Positions 22,643 to 31,470 of a stretch of DNA of 64,000 nt are shown piece after piece. Made by a program: the position numbers and the translations under genes. How positions within the stretch are numbered: the stretch's first letter is position 1; the number at the start of each line of letters is the position of its first letter. The DNA is from Pseudomonas gessardii (GTDB lineage: Bacteria; Pseudomonadota; Gammaproteobacteria; Pseudomonadales; Pseudomonadaceae). The notes beneath the pieces were generated by a model. The model ran no database searches. It was not told where the DNA came from and was given only the letters and a program-made list of their open reading frames with translations. The stretch is from assembly GCF_001983165.1 (NCBI RefSeq), contig NZ_MNPU01000004.1:62001-126000 (forward strand). Direction: 5' to 3'.

Positions 22643-23848
22643 ATGTCGCCCTGGCTGACGGTAGTAGGCATCGGTGAAGACGGCTTCAAGGGCCTGGGCA
22701 GGCATGCCCGGCATGCTCTGTTGCGCGCCTCTCGTATCATTGGCGGCCAGCGCCAGCTGGATTTGCTGCCGGTGTGCATCCGCGGCGCACGCGAGCTGTG
22801 GCCCAGCCCATTTTCCCTGGAGCCGCTCCTGGCCCGGCGCTTTGAGCCGGTTTGCGTACTGGCCAGCGGCGACCCGATGCTCTACGGTGTCGGTGCCAGC
22901 CTGGCGCGGCAGGTGGCGGCAGATGAGCTGTTGATCCTGCCGGCGCCCTCGTCGGTATCGCTGGCGGCGGCACGCCTGGGCTGGCCGTTGCAGGATGTGC
23001 TGACACTGTCGGTGGTCGCCCGCCCGGTGGCCGCGCTCAATGCCCACTTGGCCAGCGGTGTGCGCTTGCTGGTATTGAGCAACGACGGCCAGAGCCCGGC
23101 CGCCCTCGCCGCGTTGTTGCGCGCCAGCGGGTTTGGCCCGAGCCGCCTGAGTGTGTTTGAACACCTCGGTGGCACCGCCGAGCGGCGCATCGATGGCCAC
23201 GCCGAAAGCTGGCAAGACCCGCCGCTTGCCGCGTTGAACCTGGTCGCCATCGACTGCCTCGCCGACGCCAATACCCCGCGCCTGTCGCGCTTGGCCGGCC
23301 TGCCGGATGCGGCGTTCCAGCATGACGGACAACTGACCAAACGCGATGTGCGGGCCATGACCCTCGCCCGCCTCGCCCCAACCCCCGGCGAATTGCTGTG
23401 GGATGTGGGCGCCGGCAGCGGCTCGATCGGCATCGAATGGATGCGCGCCCACCCCAGTTGCCGCGCCCTGGCGATTGAAGCCGATGCGGGCCGCCAACAG
23501 TTGATCGAACACAACCGCGATGCCCTCGGCGTGCCGGGCCTGCAATTGATTCGCGGCAGCGCGCCCCAGGCCCTGGCAGGGTTGGAAGTGCCCGATGCGA
23601 TTTTCATCGGCGGCGGCGTGACCCGCGACGGCGTGCTCGACACCTGCTGGCAACACCTGCGCCCGGGTGGGCGGCTGGTGGCCAACGCGGTGACCCTGCA
23701 AAGCGAAATGACCCTGATGGCCTGGCGCGCACAGCACGGCGGCGAACTGACCCGCCTGCATGTGGCCCAGGCCCAGCCCCTGGGCGAATTCGACACCTGG
23801 CGCCAGGCACTGCCCATCACCCTGCTTGAAGTGATCAAGCCACGATGA
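22643..23848 (+). CDS. cobL: Precorrin-6Y C5,15-methyltransferase (decarboxylating)
   Basis: A 401-residue fusion of a CbiE-like methylase (about 1-205, [29 protein letters not shown]) and a CbiT-like methylase (about 215-401, [31 protein letters not shown]). It methylates C5 and C15 and removes the C12 acetate carboxyl. The ATG follows CAAGGAATCAAT. Its end overlaps cobK by 4 nt. No cobalamin riboswitch is recognisable in the 97-nt divergent gap. Confidence 0.95.
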   Translation: MSPWLTVVGIGEDGFKGLGRHARHALLRASRIIGGQRQLDLLPVCIRGARELWPSPFSLEPLLARRFEPVCVLASGDPMLYGVGASLARQVAADELLILPAPSSVSLAAARLGWPLQDVLTLSVVARPVAALNAHLASGVRLLVLSNDGQSPAALAALLRASGFGPSRLSVFEHLGGTAERRIDGHAESWQDPPLAALNLVAIDCLADANTPRLSRLAGLPDAAFQHDGQLTKRDVRAMTLARLAPTPGELLWDVGAGSGSIGIEWMRAHPSCRALAIEADAGRQQLIEHNRDALGVPGLQLIRGSAPQALAGLEVPDAIFIGGGVTRDGVLDTCWQHLRPGGRLVANAVTLQSEMTLMAWRAQHGGELTRLHVAQAQPLGEFDTWRQALPITLLEVIKPR

Positions 23849-24570
23849 AACGCATCCTGCTGCTGGGCGGCGTCACCGAAGCCCTGACCATCGCCCGCAC
23901 CCTGGGCCCGCAACATATCTACAGCCTGGCCGGAATCGGCCGGGTACCCACCGACCTGGCGTGCCAGGTGCGCGTCGGTGGCTACGGCGGTGCCGAGGGG
24001 TTGGCGCAGTTTGTCCGCGCCAAGCACATCAGCCTGATACTCGACGCCACCCACCCCTACGCCGCACAAATCAGCGCCAACGCCGCCCAGGCTGCGCGCT
24101 TGTGCGCGATCCCCTGCTGGGCCCTGCGCCGTCCCGCATGGCAGCCACAACCCGCTGATGACTGGCGCGAAGTCAGTGACTGGGCCGGGCTGGTCGAGGC
24201 CCTGAAACCCTTCCAGCGCCCACTGTTCACCCTTGGCCGCGAACCGCTGCAACACCTCGACGAAATCCCCGCCGGGCAGTTCTGGACCTTGCGCGCACTG
24301 GACGTCTACCCCGGCAACGAGCGCTGCGAAGTGATCGGCGCCCGTGGGCCGTTTTTGCTCGAGGATGAACGGGCATTGTTTGAACGACGGCAGATCGATG
24401 TATTGATCAGCAAAAACAGCGGCAGCAGTGCCACCGAACCCAAGCTGCAAGTGGCCCGCGAGCGCGGCGTGCCGGTGGTGGTTTTGCAGCGGCCGGTGTT
24501 GGCGGGGGCGGATCGGGAGTTTTTGACGTCCCAAGAAACACTCACAGCGTTGGCAGATTTCACTCAATAA
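23845..24570 (+). CDS. cobK: Precorrin-6A reductase
   Basis: A 241-residue NADPH-dependent enzyme that reduces precorrin-6A to precorrin-6B (dihydro form), the substrate of CobL. The nucleotide-binding start [18 protein letters not shown] and the [17 protein letters not shown] motif are characteristic, as are FTLGREPLQ and [20 protein letters not shown]. It is translationally coupled to cobL (ATGA). Length is normal. Confidence 0.94.
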   Translation: MKRILLLGGVTEALTIARTLGPQHIYSLAGIGRVPTDLACQVRVGGYGGAEGLAQFVRAKHISLILDATHPYAAQISANAAQAARLCAIPCWALRRPAWQPQPADDWREVSDWAGLVEALKPFQRPLFTLGREPLQHLDEIPAGQFWTLRALDVYPGNERCEVIGARGPFLLEDERALFERRQIDVLISKNSGSSATEPKLQVARERGVPVVVLQRPVLAGADREFLTSQETLTALADFTQ

Positions 24571-24596
24571 GTCAGGATCGCTCGCTTGCTTGATTA

Positions 24597-24612
24597 GTAA
24601 CCTATTTGTTAC
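24597..24612. promoter_or_regulatory. Candidate toxin-antitoxin operator
   Basis: GTAAC-CTATTT-GTTAC, a 16-nt inverted repeat with a 6-nt centre, 15 nt before the toxin start. HigA-type antitoxins normally bind a palindrome at this place to repress their own operon. Confidence 0.5.
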
Positions 24613-24626
24613 CTTCGAGGCGAGCG

Positions 24627-24959
24627 ATGATTGAGATCGAAGAATATAAACGCGACGGCCAAACCAGCCCATTCAAACAATGGTTTTTATCCCTGAGCGT
24701 CCAGGCACGTCTTAAGGTTTCAACATCATTGCTTCGGCTAGAAATGGGCAACACCAGCAATATCAAGTGGTTCGATGGGATGGGGGAATACCGGATCGAT
24801 TGGGGCCCGGGGTATCGAATTTATTTGATACAGGAAGGCCAGCGCCTAATCATCCTGTTCGGTGGGGGCGATAAGTCCAGCCAGAAAAGAGATATCAGGG
24901 CTGCAAAATCGCTGATCCGCGATTATCAACGCGACAAAAAAACGGAACAAAAGAGGTAG
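24627..24959 (+). CDS. HigB-type (HI1419/Gp49 family) toxin
   Basis: A 110-residue protein of the RelE superfamily Gp49-like/HI1419 group, whose members cleave mRNA. Typical stretches are SPFKQWFLSL, RLEMGNTSNIKW, GEYRIDWGPGYRIYLIQEG and ILFGGGDKSSQKRDI; the basic C-terminus (RDYQRDKKTEQKR) is expected. The ATG at 24627 has the GAGGCGAGCG site; a start seven codons upstream would lie in the operator. The antitoxin starts 5 nt after the stop, the toxin-first order of higBA loci. Confidence 0.85.
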   Translation: MIEIEEYKRDGQTSPFKQWFLSLSVQARLKVSTSLLRLEMGNTSNIKWFDGMGEYRIDWGPGYRIYLIQEGQRLIILFGGGDKSSQKRDIRAAKSLIRDYQRDKKTEQKR

Positions 24960-24964
24960 CCAGC

Positions 24965-25288
24965 ATGGCACTTACCCGCAGTTATAAACTCACGATTGCC
25001 GAAGCCGCCCAGCGCGACCCAGAGTTTGCCCAGGCACTCCTCGACGAGGCTGCTACGCTATTTCTCAACGGCGAACCAGAATTGTCCCGCATCATTCTGC
25101 GCGACCTGGTCAACGCCACTGTTGGTTTTGAGGGTTTGGCAAAGGAGACGGCCAAGCCGAGCAAAAGCTTGCATCGCATGCTTTCGGCTCATGGCAACCC
25201 AAGCATGGATAACCTGGCTGCGATATTTGCGGTACTGCGAAAGGGACTTGGGGTCGATATGCAGGTGCATGGCGTTCCCGTTACATAA
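24965..25288 (+). CDS. HigA-type antitoxin (HI1420 family)
   Basis: A 107-residue partner of the preceding toxin. Residues ~45-95 form a helix-turn-helix of the addiction-module antidote type (VGFEGLAKETAKPSKSLHRM, then NPSMDNLAAIFAVLRKGLG). It should neutralise the toxin and repress the operon. Ribosome site AGAGGTAGCCAGC precedes the ATG. The pair lies between the cob and copper genes and is a compact two-gene unit, consistent with independent acquisition. Confidence 0.85.
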   Translation: MALTRSYKLTIAEAAQRDPEFAQALLDEAATLFLNGEPELSRIILRDLVNATVGFEGLAKETAKPSKSLHRMLSAHGNPSMDNLAAIFAVLRKGLGVDMQVHGVPVT

Positions 25289-25390
25289 CTTGGGATCACT
25301 GCGACACCAAACCACACCAGCAACTTTTACTTATGCCCCCCGATCAGGCTAAATACCCACTTGATCGCTTAACTCTACGGATTGTCCGCC

Positions 25391-25786
25391 ATGGCCCGTC
25401 AACGCTTTGCATTTGCCTGGATCGCCTGCCTTGCAGTGCTGTTCAATGCGTTTGCCATGCCGAACGCTTGGGCAATGCAGCAAGGCAAAAGCCCTGCCGA
25501 GCAATTGCTGTGGGGCAGTTTCTGCTCGTCCACCGGCAACAAGCTGGTGGCGATGTCCCTGGGTACGCTGGAGATACCGGCGCCGCAACAGGACGAGCAC
25601 TCCAGCATGCAGCATTGCTGGTGCTGTTCGGGCTCGGCGCCGTTGGTGGCGCTGCCGGGGCATGTGCCGCAGTTGTATCTGACCCGGATCGACCCGGCGC
25701 CTGGCCTGCCATCGCCGGCCCTGCAAGCCCCGACCCCGCGCCAGCAATGGCCGAGCCTCAACCCCCGCGCCTCTCCTACCGTTTGA
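25391..25786 (+). CDS. DUF2946 family secreted protein, first copy
   Basis: A 131-residue protein with a signal peptide (FAFAWIACLAVLFNAFAMP, cleavage near AWA). The mature part has a His/Cys cluster (SMQHCWCCSG) that could bind copper. DUF2946 proteins are commonly found next to copper-related genes; their biochemical role is unknown. ATG 25391 was chosen; an in-frame TTG three codons earlier is possible. It opens a rightward run with the PCuAC chaperone, a second DUF2946 protein and the copper receptor. Confidence 0.75.
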   Translation: MARQRFAFAWIACLAVLFNAFAMPNAWAMQQGKSPAEQLLWGSFCSSTGNKLVAMSLGTLEIPAPQQDEHSSMQHCWCCSGSAPLVALPGHVPQLYLTRIDPAPGLPSPALQAPTPRQQWPSLNPRASPTV

Positions 25787-25831
25787 TCACTTCGCAATCG
25801 AACTGCGTTTGAATCGTTCTGGAGAACTGCC

Positions 25832-26314
25832 ATGCTCAAATCTTCCCTGCTTCTGGCGGCTTTGCTGCTGCCTGTGTTCGGTGCTGCCAATGCCGATGAC
25901 TACAAGGCCGGCGACCTACTGGTGAGCGATCCCTGGTCCCAGGAATTGCCGCCCAATGCGCCGACGGTCGCCGCCTACTTTGTGATCCATAACCAGGGTG
26001 AAGCCCCGGACCGCCTGCTCAGTGCCGATACGCCAGTGGCGGCCAAGGCCGAGCTGCATGAGCATGTGATGCAGGGCGACCTGATGAAAATGCAGCAGGT
26101 GCCCAGCGTGGCCGTGCCGTCCAAGGGCGAGTTGACCTTCGCGCCGATGGCTTATCACGTGATGCTCCTGGACCTGAAGGATCGCAGCCAGTTGCGCGAT
26201 GGCCAGCACTTCCCGCTGACCCTGAACTTTGAAAAGGCCGGGCCCGTAAAAGTGCAAGTCTCGGTACAAAAAGCACCGCCGATGGCCAACCACGCGCACC
26301 AGCACGCCCAGTAA
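25832..26314 (+). CDS. Periplasmic copper chaperone PCu(A)C
   Basis: A 160-residue periplasmic Cu(I) carrier that delivers copper, for example to cytochrome oxidase. The signal peptide ends near ANADD. The copper motif H-x10-M-x21-H-x-M is exact: His76, Met87, His109 and Met111, with extra ligands in HEHVM (76-80). The tail ANHAHQHAQ is His-rich. It sits between two DUF2946 genes, with 45 nt and 19 nt gaps, so probably one operon. Confidence 0.92.
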   Translation: MLKSSLLLAALLLPVFGAANADDYKAGDLLVSDPWSQELPPNAPTVAAYFVIHNQGEAPDRLLSADTPVAAKAELHEHVMQGDLMKMQQVPSVAVPSKGELTFAPMAYHVMLLDLKDRSQLRDGQHFPLTLNFEKAGPVKVQVSVQKAPPMANHAHQHAQ

Positions 26315-26333
26315 CCACCACAGGCCGCTCCCC

Positions 26334-26756
26334 ATGGGTGCTCCCGCCAACCGGTCGACCCTGCACCGCCGCCAGCCCCTGAGGCTGGCCCACGGCAGCT
26401 GGATCAGCCTGTTCGCCATGCTGATGATTTTTATCGGACCGCTGATTTCCCAAGCGATGCCGATGGATCATCACGCCGGCATGTCCATGCAGATGTCCAT
26501 GGACGACGTCTGCCATGCCGCGCCCCAGCCCCCGGCCGACCCTGCCAAGGCCCCCGCCGCCGACCACGTGATGTGGGAGAAGTGCGGCTATTGCAGCCTG
26601 TTGTTCAGTTGCCCGGCCCTGCCTGGCAGCGTGTCATTTGTGGCCCTCGGCAGCCCGCCGCCGGCCACTGGCCTGATCCCCGTACCGCGCCTGGGCCATG
26701 CCCGGCAGAGCATTTTCCCCGGCGCCCGCAGCCGCGCCCCACCCAGCCAGTCGTAA
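26334..26756 (+). CDS. DUF2946 family membrane/secreted protein, second copy
   Basis: A 140-residue protein. A basic N-terminus precedes one hydrophobic segment (SWISLFAMLMIFIGPLISQAM, about 23-43), then a Met/His cluster (MPMDHHAGMSMQMSMDD) and two cysteine clusters (VCHAA; KCGYCSLLFSC). These are likely copper ligands. It is only distantly similar to the first DUF2946 protein, so this is not a recent duplication. It lies 94 nt before the copper receptor gene. Confidence 0.75.
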   Translation: MGAPANRSTLHRRQPLRLAHGSWISLFAMLMIFIGPLISQAMPMDHHAGMSMQMSMDDVCHAAPQPPADPAKAPAADHVMWEKCGYCSLLFSCPALPGSVSFVALGSPPPATGLIPVPRLGHARQSIFPGARSRAPPSQS

Positions 26757-26850
26757 ACCGCCAATCACACACCACTTCGCACGGCCGCCTTCACACAGAC
26801 AGCCCCAGGCTGCTGGCCGTGTTGTTTACGACTGATGGATGGAATTTTTC

Positions 26851-28926
26851 ATGTCCAGGTTTCCTGCTGACACCCGTATGGGATGTACCCCTGTGCTCGC
26901 CGTTTTGTGCGGTGCACTCTTGACGCCACAGGCCTATGCCGACGACCACGCCGAACACCACAATGAGCTGAGCCCGACGGTGATTACCGGCGTTGCCCCC
27001 AGCTCCCCACTGACCATCGTCACCAACCCCAAGGACCCGCGCCAGCCGGTGCCGGCCAGTGACGGCGGCGACTACCTCAAGACCATCCCCGGCTTTGCCC
27101 TGGTGCGCAACGGCGGCACCAATGGCGACCCGGTCCTGCGCGGCATGTTCGGCTCGCGCCTGAATATCCTCACCAACGGCAGCATGCTGCTCGGTGCCTG
27201 CCCAGGCCGCATGGACGCGCCCACCTCCTATATCTCGCCGGAAACCTACGACAAACTGACGGTGATCAAGGGCCCGCAAACCGTGCTCTGGGGCCCTGGC
27301 GCCTCGGCCGGCACGGTGCTGTTCGACCGTGAGCCGGAGCAGTTCGGCGAACTCGGCACGCGGGTCAATGCGAGCATCCTCGCCGGTTCCAACGGGCGCT
27401 TCGACAAAGTAGTGGATGCCGCCGCCGGTGGCTCCCAGGGTTATATCCGCGTGATCGGCAACCAGGCCCACGCCGATGACTACAAGGACGGTAACAACGA
27501 CACCGTCGCCTCGCGCTACGACAAATGGAATGGCGACGTCGCCCTCGGCTGGACCCCGGACGCCGACACCCTGCTGGAGCTCACCGCCGGCCGTGGCGAT
27601 GGCCAAGCGCGCTACGCCGGACGCGGCATGGACGGCTCGCAGTTCCTGCGCGAAAGCCTCGGCCTGCGCTTCGAGAAGTCCAATATCGGCGAGGTGCTGG
27701 ACAAGGTCGAGGCCCAGGTCTACTACAACTACGCCGACCACGTGATGGACAACTACAGCCTGCGTACGCCGTCGGGCACCGGGATGATGGCCGGGCCCAT
27801 GGCCTCCAACGTCGACCGCCGCACCCTCGGCGCACGGATCAAGGCCACCTGGCGCTGGGCCGATGTGCAACTGATCAGCGGCATCGACGCGCAGACCAAC
27901 GAGCACCGCCAGCGCGGCAGCTCCGGTATCGACACCTACAAGGACCTGCCGCGCACCAAGGACGCCGACTTCCATAACTACGGGGTGTTTGGCGAGCTGA
28001 CCTGGTACGCCGCCGACAATGACCGGCTGATCACCGGCGCCCGCCTGGATCGCGCCTCGGCCAAGGATTACCGGCAAAGCATCGGCAGCGGCATGATGAG
28101 CCGCGCCAACCCCACCGCCGGCGACACCCGTGCCGACACCCTGCCGTCCGGCTTCGTGCGCTATGAACACGACCTGGCCGACAGCCCCACCACACTCTAC
28201 GCAGGCCTCGGCCACGCCGAGCGCTTCCCGGATTATTGGGAGCTGTTTTCGCCCAAGCTTGGCCCGGCCGGATCAGTGAACGCCTTCGACGCGATCAAGC
28301 CGGAGAAAACCACCCAGTTGGACTTCGGCCTGCAGTACAAGACCGCTGAGCTGGAGGCCTGGGCCTCCGGGTACATCGGCCAGGTGCGCGACTACATCCT
28401 GTTCAACTACACCCCCGGGATGATGGGCATGACCTCCCAGGCGCAGAACATCGACGCACGGATCATGGGCGGTGAATTGGGCGCCGCCTACAAGCTGACG
28501 TCCAACTGGAAAGCCGATGCCACCCTGGCCTATGCCTGGGGCAAAAACAGCAGCGACGGCAAGGCCCTGCCGCAAATGCCGCCGCTGGATGCACGCTTCG
28601 GCCTGACCTACAGCGAAGACGACTGGAGCGCCGGCGCCTTGTGGCGCGTGGTGGCGGCGCAAAACCGCATCGACCAGAACAAGGGCAACGTGGTCGGCAA
28701 GGACTTCGCCAAGAGCGGCGGCTTTGGCGTGTTCTCCCTCAATGCGGCGTACCGCATCAATAAGAACTTCAAGGTCAGTACCGGTGTCGACAACCTGTTC
28801 GGCAAGGCCTACGCCGAGCACCTGAACCTGGCCGGCAACGCCGGGTTCGGCTACCCGGCCAACGACCCGCAAGCCATCAACGAACCGGGGCGCACGCTCT
28901 GGACCAAGGTGGATATGAGTTTCTAA
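26851..28926 (+). CDS. oprC: TonB-dependent copper receptor, OprC-like
   Basis: A 691-residue outer-membrane receptor. Signal peptide to about AYA; plug domain about 30-150 (GDPVLRGMFGSRLNIL, IKGPQTVLWGPGASAGTV); then a 22-strand barrel ending in a C-terminal Phe (TKVDMSF). The copper ligands of OprC are kept: CPGRM gives Cys117 and Met121, and HVM gives His297 and Met299, with the same 180-residue spacing as the CxxxM-HxM site described for P. aeruginosa OprC. ATG 26851 was preferred because GGATGGA lies eight bases upstream; ATG 26839 lacks a site. It is the main entry gate for the copper genes around it. Confidence 0.93.
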   Translation: MSRFPADTRMGCTPVLAVLCGALLTPQAYADDHAEHHNELSPTVITGVAPSSPLTIVTNPKDPRQPVPASDGGDYLKTIPGFALVRNGGTNGDPVLRGMFGSRLNILTNGSMLLGACPGRMDAPTSYISPETYDKLTVIKGPQTVLWGPGASAGTVLFDREPEQFGELGTRVNASILAGSNGRFDKVVDAAAGGSQGYIRVIGNQAHADDYKDGNNDTVASRYDKWNGDVALGWTPDADTLLELTAGRGDGQARYAGRGMDGSQFLRESLGLRFEKSNIGEVLDKVEAQVYYNYADHVMDNYSLRTPSGTGMMAGPMASNVDRRTLGARIKATWRWADVQLISGIDAQTNEHRQRGSSGIDTYKDLPRTKDADFHNYGVFGELTWYAADNDRLITGARLDRASAKDYRQSIGSGMMSRANPTAGDTRADTLPSGFVRYEHDLADSPTTLYAGLGHAERFPDYWELFSPKLGPAGSVNAFDAIKPEKTTQLDFGLQYKTAELEAWASGYIGQVRDYILFNYTPGMMGMTSQAQNIDARIMGGELGAAYKLTSNWKADATLAYAWGKNSSDGKALPQMPPLDARFGLTYSEDDWSAGALWRVVAAQNRIDQNKGNVVGKDFAKSGGFGVFSLNAAYRINKNFKVSTGVDNLFGKAYAEHLNLAGNAGFGYPANDPQAINEPGRTLWTKVDMSF

Positions 28927-28948
28927 CAACCGGTGGGAGACGGCTTTA

Positions 28949-28975
28949 TGTGGGAGCGAGCAAGCCCGCTCCCAC
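28949..28975. repeat. Single short REP hairpin
   Basis: TGTGGGAGCGAGCAAGCCCG followed directly by CTCCCAC: the outer ends pair over a few bases. A reduced member of the family, between the receptor gene and the PepSY gene. Confidence 0.7.
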
Positions 28976-29013
28976 CGACCGACCTATAAATAAAAACCTT
29001 GCGGAGCACCCTG

Positions 29014-30396
29014 ATGAATCCACCAAAGATTTCCTTCTACAACCTGGCCTGGCGCTGGCATTTCTACGCCGGGCTGTTTGTTGCGCCCTTCATGGTGTTG
29101 CTGGCCGTGACCGGCATCATCTACCTGTTCAAGCCCCAGCTGGACCCGCTGATGTACGCCGACCTGCTCAAGGTCGAGCCCGCCGCGCAGACCCTCAGCG
29201 CCGACGAGCAACTGCAACGGGCGAAGGCTGCCTACCCACAAGCCACCCTCAGCAAATACCTGCCACCGGTGGACGCCAGCAGCAGCGCGCAATTTGTCCT
29301 GCACAATGCCGGCCACGAACTGACAGTGTTCGTCGACCCCTATCGCGGCAACGTGCTCGGCGAGCAGGACGCGACCTACAACCTGCAAGCCATCGTCCGG
29401 GCCCTGCACGGTGAGTTGATGATCGGCACCACCGGCGACCGCCTGATTGAACTCGCGGCGGGCTGGGGCGTGATGCTGGTGGTGTCCGGCCTGTACCTGT
29501 GGTGGCCACGGGGTAGATCCGCCGCCGGCATCCTGTGGCCGCGCCTGGGCGGTCGCGGGCGCCTGTTCTGGCGTGACCTGCACGCGGTCACCGGGTTCTG
29601 GGGCGCGGCGTTCCTGCTGCTGATGATCCTCAGTGGCCTGACCTGGACCGGCTTCTGGGGCAAGCAATACGCCGATCTGTGGAACCACTTCCCAGCAGCG
29701 ATGTGGAACGACGTACCGCAATCCGACCAGCAGGCCCGCAGCCTCAACACCGCCACGCAACAGACCGTGCCCTGGGCCCTGGAAAACACGCCGTTGCCGA
29801 TGTCCGGCGAGCATGCCGAACACATGCAACACGGCGACATGCACCACGGCCCGGCCGCCCCCGCGATCAGCCTGCAACAGGTGGTGGACCTGGCCACCGC
29901 ACGCCAAGTCGAACCGGGCTACAGCATCACCTTCCCCGCCACGGCCACGGGCGTGTTCACCATCGCCATATTCGCCAATGACCCGCGCAATGACGCCACC
30001 CTGCATGTCGACCAATACACCGGCAAGGTTCTGGCCGATGTGCGCTGGGAGCACTACAACACCGTGGCGCGGGTCACCGAGTCCGGGGTGATGCTGCACG
30101 AGGGCAAGATGTTCGGCATGGTCAACCAGATCATTGTGCTGCTGGTGTGCCTGATGATTCTGCTGAGTGCGGTCAGCGGCCTGGTGATCTGGTGGAAGCG
30201 CCGGCCACAGGGTGGCCTGGGGGTTCCGCCGTTGCGCCATGACCTGCCGAAGTGGAAGACTGCAATGGCGATCATGCTGGCCCTGGCGATTATCTTCCCG
30301 CTGGTCGGCGCCTCGCTGATCGGGGTGTGGGTCTTGGATCGGCTGGTGTTGGCGCGCTGGTTCAAGCAACGTGAGTCGGCCTCATCTTCGGCATGA
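29014..30396 (+). CDS. PepSY-associated membrane protein
   Basis: A 460-residue inner-membrane protein. Membrane segments are at about 20-42 (FYAGLFVAPFMVLLAVTGII), 145-168, 195-215, 370-392 and 415-440. Periplasmic PepSY-type domains lie between them, with a Met/His-rich loop (HAEHMQHGDMHHG) near 272-284 that may bind copper. Family members often follow TonB-dependent siderophore or copper receptors and are thought to act as reductases or helpers for the released metal. ATG 29014 (MNPPKISF) has GCGGAGCACC upstream. In PAO1 oprC also has a PepSY neighbour. Confidence 0.88.
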   Translation: MNPPKISFYNLAWRWHFYAGLFVAPFMVLLAVTGIIYLFKPQLDPLMYADLLKVEPAAQTLSADEQLQRAKAAYPQATLSKYLPPVDASSSAQFVLHNAGHELTVFVDPYRGNVLGEQDATYNLQAIVRALHGELMIGTTGDRLIELAAGWGVMLVVSGLYLWWPRGRSAAGILWPRLGGRGRLFWRDLHAVTGFWGAAFLLLMILSGLTWTGFWGKQYADLWNHFPAAMWNDVPQSDQQARSLNTATQQTVPWALENTPLPMSGEHAEHMQHGDMHHGPAAPAISLQQVVDLATARQVEPGYSITFPATATGVFTIAIFANDPRNDATLHVDQYTGKVLADVRWEHYNTVARVTESGVMLHEGKMFGMVNQIIVLLVCLMILLSAVSGLVIWWKRRPQGGLGVPPLRHDLPKWKTAMAIMLALAIIFPLVGASLIGVWVLDRLVLARWFKQRESASSSA

Positions 30397-30460
30397 GGTT
30401 GGCGAGATGCCCTACATAGAGGCGTTATGTATCTTACGCGGGCTTTCATCACCAACCTAA

Positions 30461-30483
30461 GAAGTGTTAACTTATAACACTTG
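30461..30483. promoter_or_regulatory. Zur-box-like dyad before the metal ABC operon
   Basis: AAGTGTTA and TAACACTT are exact complements around ACTTA (30462-30482). The right arm TATAACACTT matches nine of ten positions of the pseudomonad Zur half-site TATAACATTT; the left arm matches about seven. The TTATAA core could also supply a -10. It lies 200 nt before the importer genes, with a repeat in between. Confidence 0.55.
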
Positions 30484-30546
30484 CAGCATTGCCCCCCCAC
30501 TCGAAGCCAGCAGCCAGTACCGTGACGGCGGACTACACATGCACCC

Positions 30547-30652
30547 TGTGGGAGCGGGCTTGCTCGCGATGGCTGAGTGTCAGTCGATACATTAGTTGAC
30601 TGATACACCGCCATCGCGAGCAAGCCCGCTCCCACACAAGCCCACTCCCACA
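30547..30652. repeat. REP-type inverted pair plus extra half
   Basis: TGTGGGAGCGGGCTTGCTCG at the left, its inverse ending CCGCTCCCACA at 30636, and an additional tail CAAGCCCACTCCCACA to 30652. It separates the Zur-like dyad from the ABC operon and would be transcribed into the 5' leader. Confidence 0.85.
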
Positions 30653-30681
30653 CTGGATCGCTGCTTGACTTGAGATATTTG

Positions 30682-31470
30682 ATGCCCACACTCAACCTCC
30701 ACCACCTCGCCTGGTCCCCCCAGGGCCTGGGCCACTGTCATCACCAGTTCCACCTGCGTGATGCCAGCCTGCAGGTGGGGGCAGGGGAGTTTGTCGGGTT
30801 GATCGGGCCCAATGGCAGCGGCAAGACCAGCCTGTTGCGCTGCGCCTATCGCTTCAGCAAGCCCGAGCAGGGTGAAGTGCGCCTGAATCACCAGAACGTG
30901 TGGAAGCAATCCTCGCGCTGGTGCGCCCAGCGCATTGCCGTGGTGCTGCAGGAGTTCCCCGACGCCTTCGGCCTGCGGGTCGATGAAGTGGTCGCCATGG
31001 GCCGCACCCCGCACAAAGGGCTGTTCGACAGCGATACCCCGCACGACCGCCAACTGATTCAACAGGCCCTCCACTCCGTCGGCCTGCTGGGCTTTGAAGA
31101 CCATGCCTTCGCCACCCTGTCCGGCGGTGAAAAGCAGCGCGTGATCCTCGCCCGCGCCCTGGCCCAGCAACCGCAATTGCTGATCCTCGACGAGCCGACC
31201 AACCACCTCGACCCGCGCTACCAACTGGAGCTGCTGGGGCTGGTCAAGCGCCTGAAGATCGGCACCCTGGCCAGCATCCACGACCTGAACCTGGCCGCCG
31301 CCTTCTGTGATCGCCTGTACGTGATCAACCATGGCCGTATCGTCGCCAGCGGCACGCCCCACGAGGTGTTGACCGCCGAACTGCTGCGCGAGGTGTTCGG
31401 GGTCGAGGCCTTGATCGATACCCACCCCCTTTCCGGCTACCCGCGAATCACCTGGATAACCCAACCATGA
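30682..31470 (+). CDS. FecE-type metal ABC transporter, ATP-binding protein
   Basis: A 262-residue ATPase. Walker A is GPNGSGKTS, the signature is LSGGEKQRV, Walker B is [12 protein letters not shown] and the switch His lies in [12 protein letters not shown]. These are features of the FecE/BtuD/HemV branch that drives uptake of iron chelates, haem, cobalamin or other metal complexes. ATG 30682 was chosen over a TTG four codons earlier. Its stop overlaps the binding-protein start by 4 nt. The substrate is not readable from the ATPase; the Zur-like box upstream points to a zinc-related one. Confidence 0.92.
   Translation: MPTLNLHHLAWSPQGLGHCHHQFHLRDASLQVGAGEFVGLIGPNGSGKTSLLRCAYRFSKPEQGEVRLNHQNVWKQSSRWCAQRIAVVLQEFPDAFGLRVDEVVAMGRTPHKGLFDSDTPHDRQLIQQALHSVGLLGFEDHAFATLSGGEKQRVILARALAQQPQLLILDEPTNHLDPRYQLELLGLVKRLKIGTLASIHDLNLAAAFCDRLYVINHGRIVASGTPHEVLTAELLREVFGVEALIDTHPLSGYPRITWITQP

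Noticed and set aside
22882..24672. 596-codon antisense frame over cobL and cobK
   Set aside because: Both cob genes have clear motifs and coupling; the antisense translation has none.
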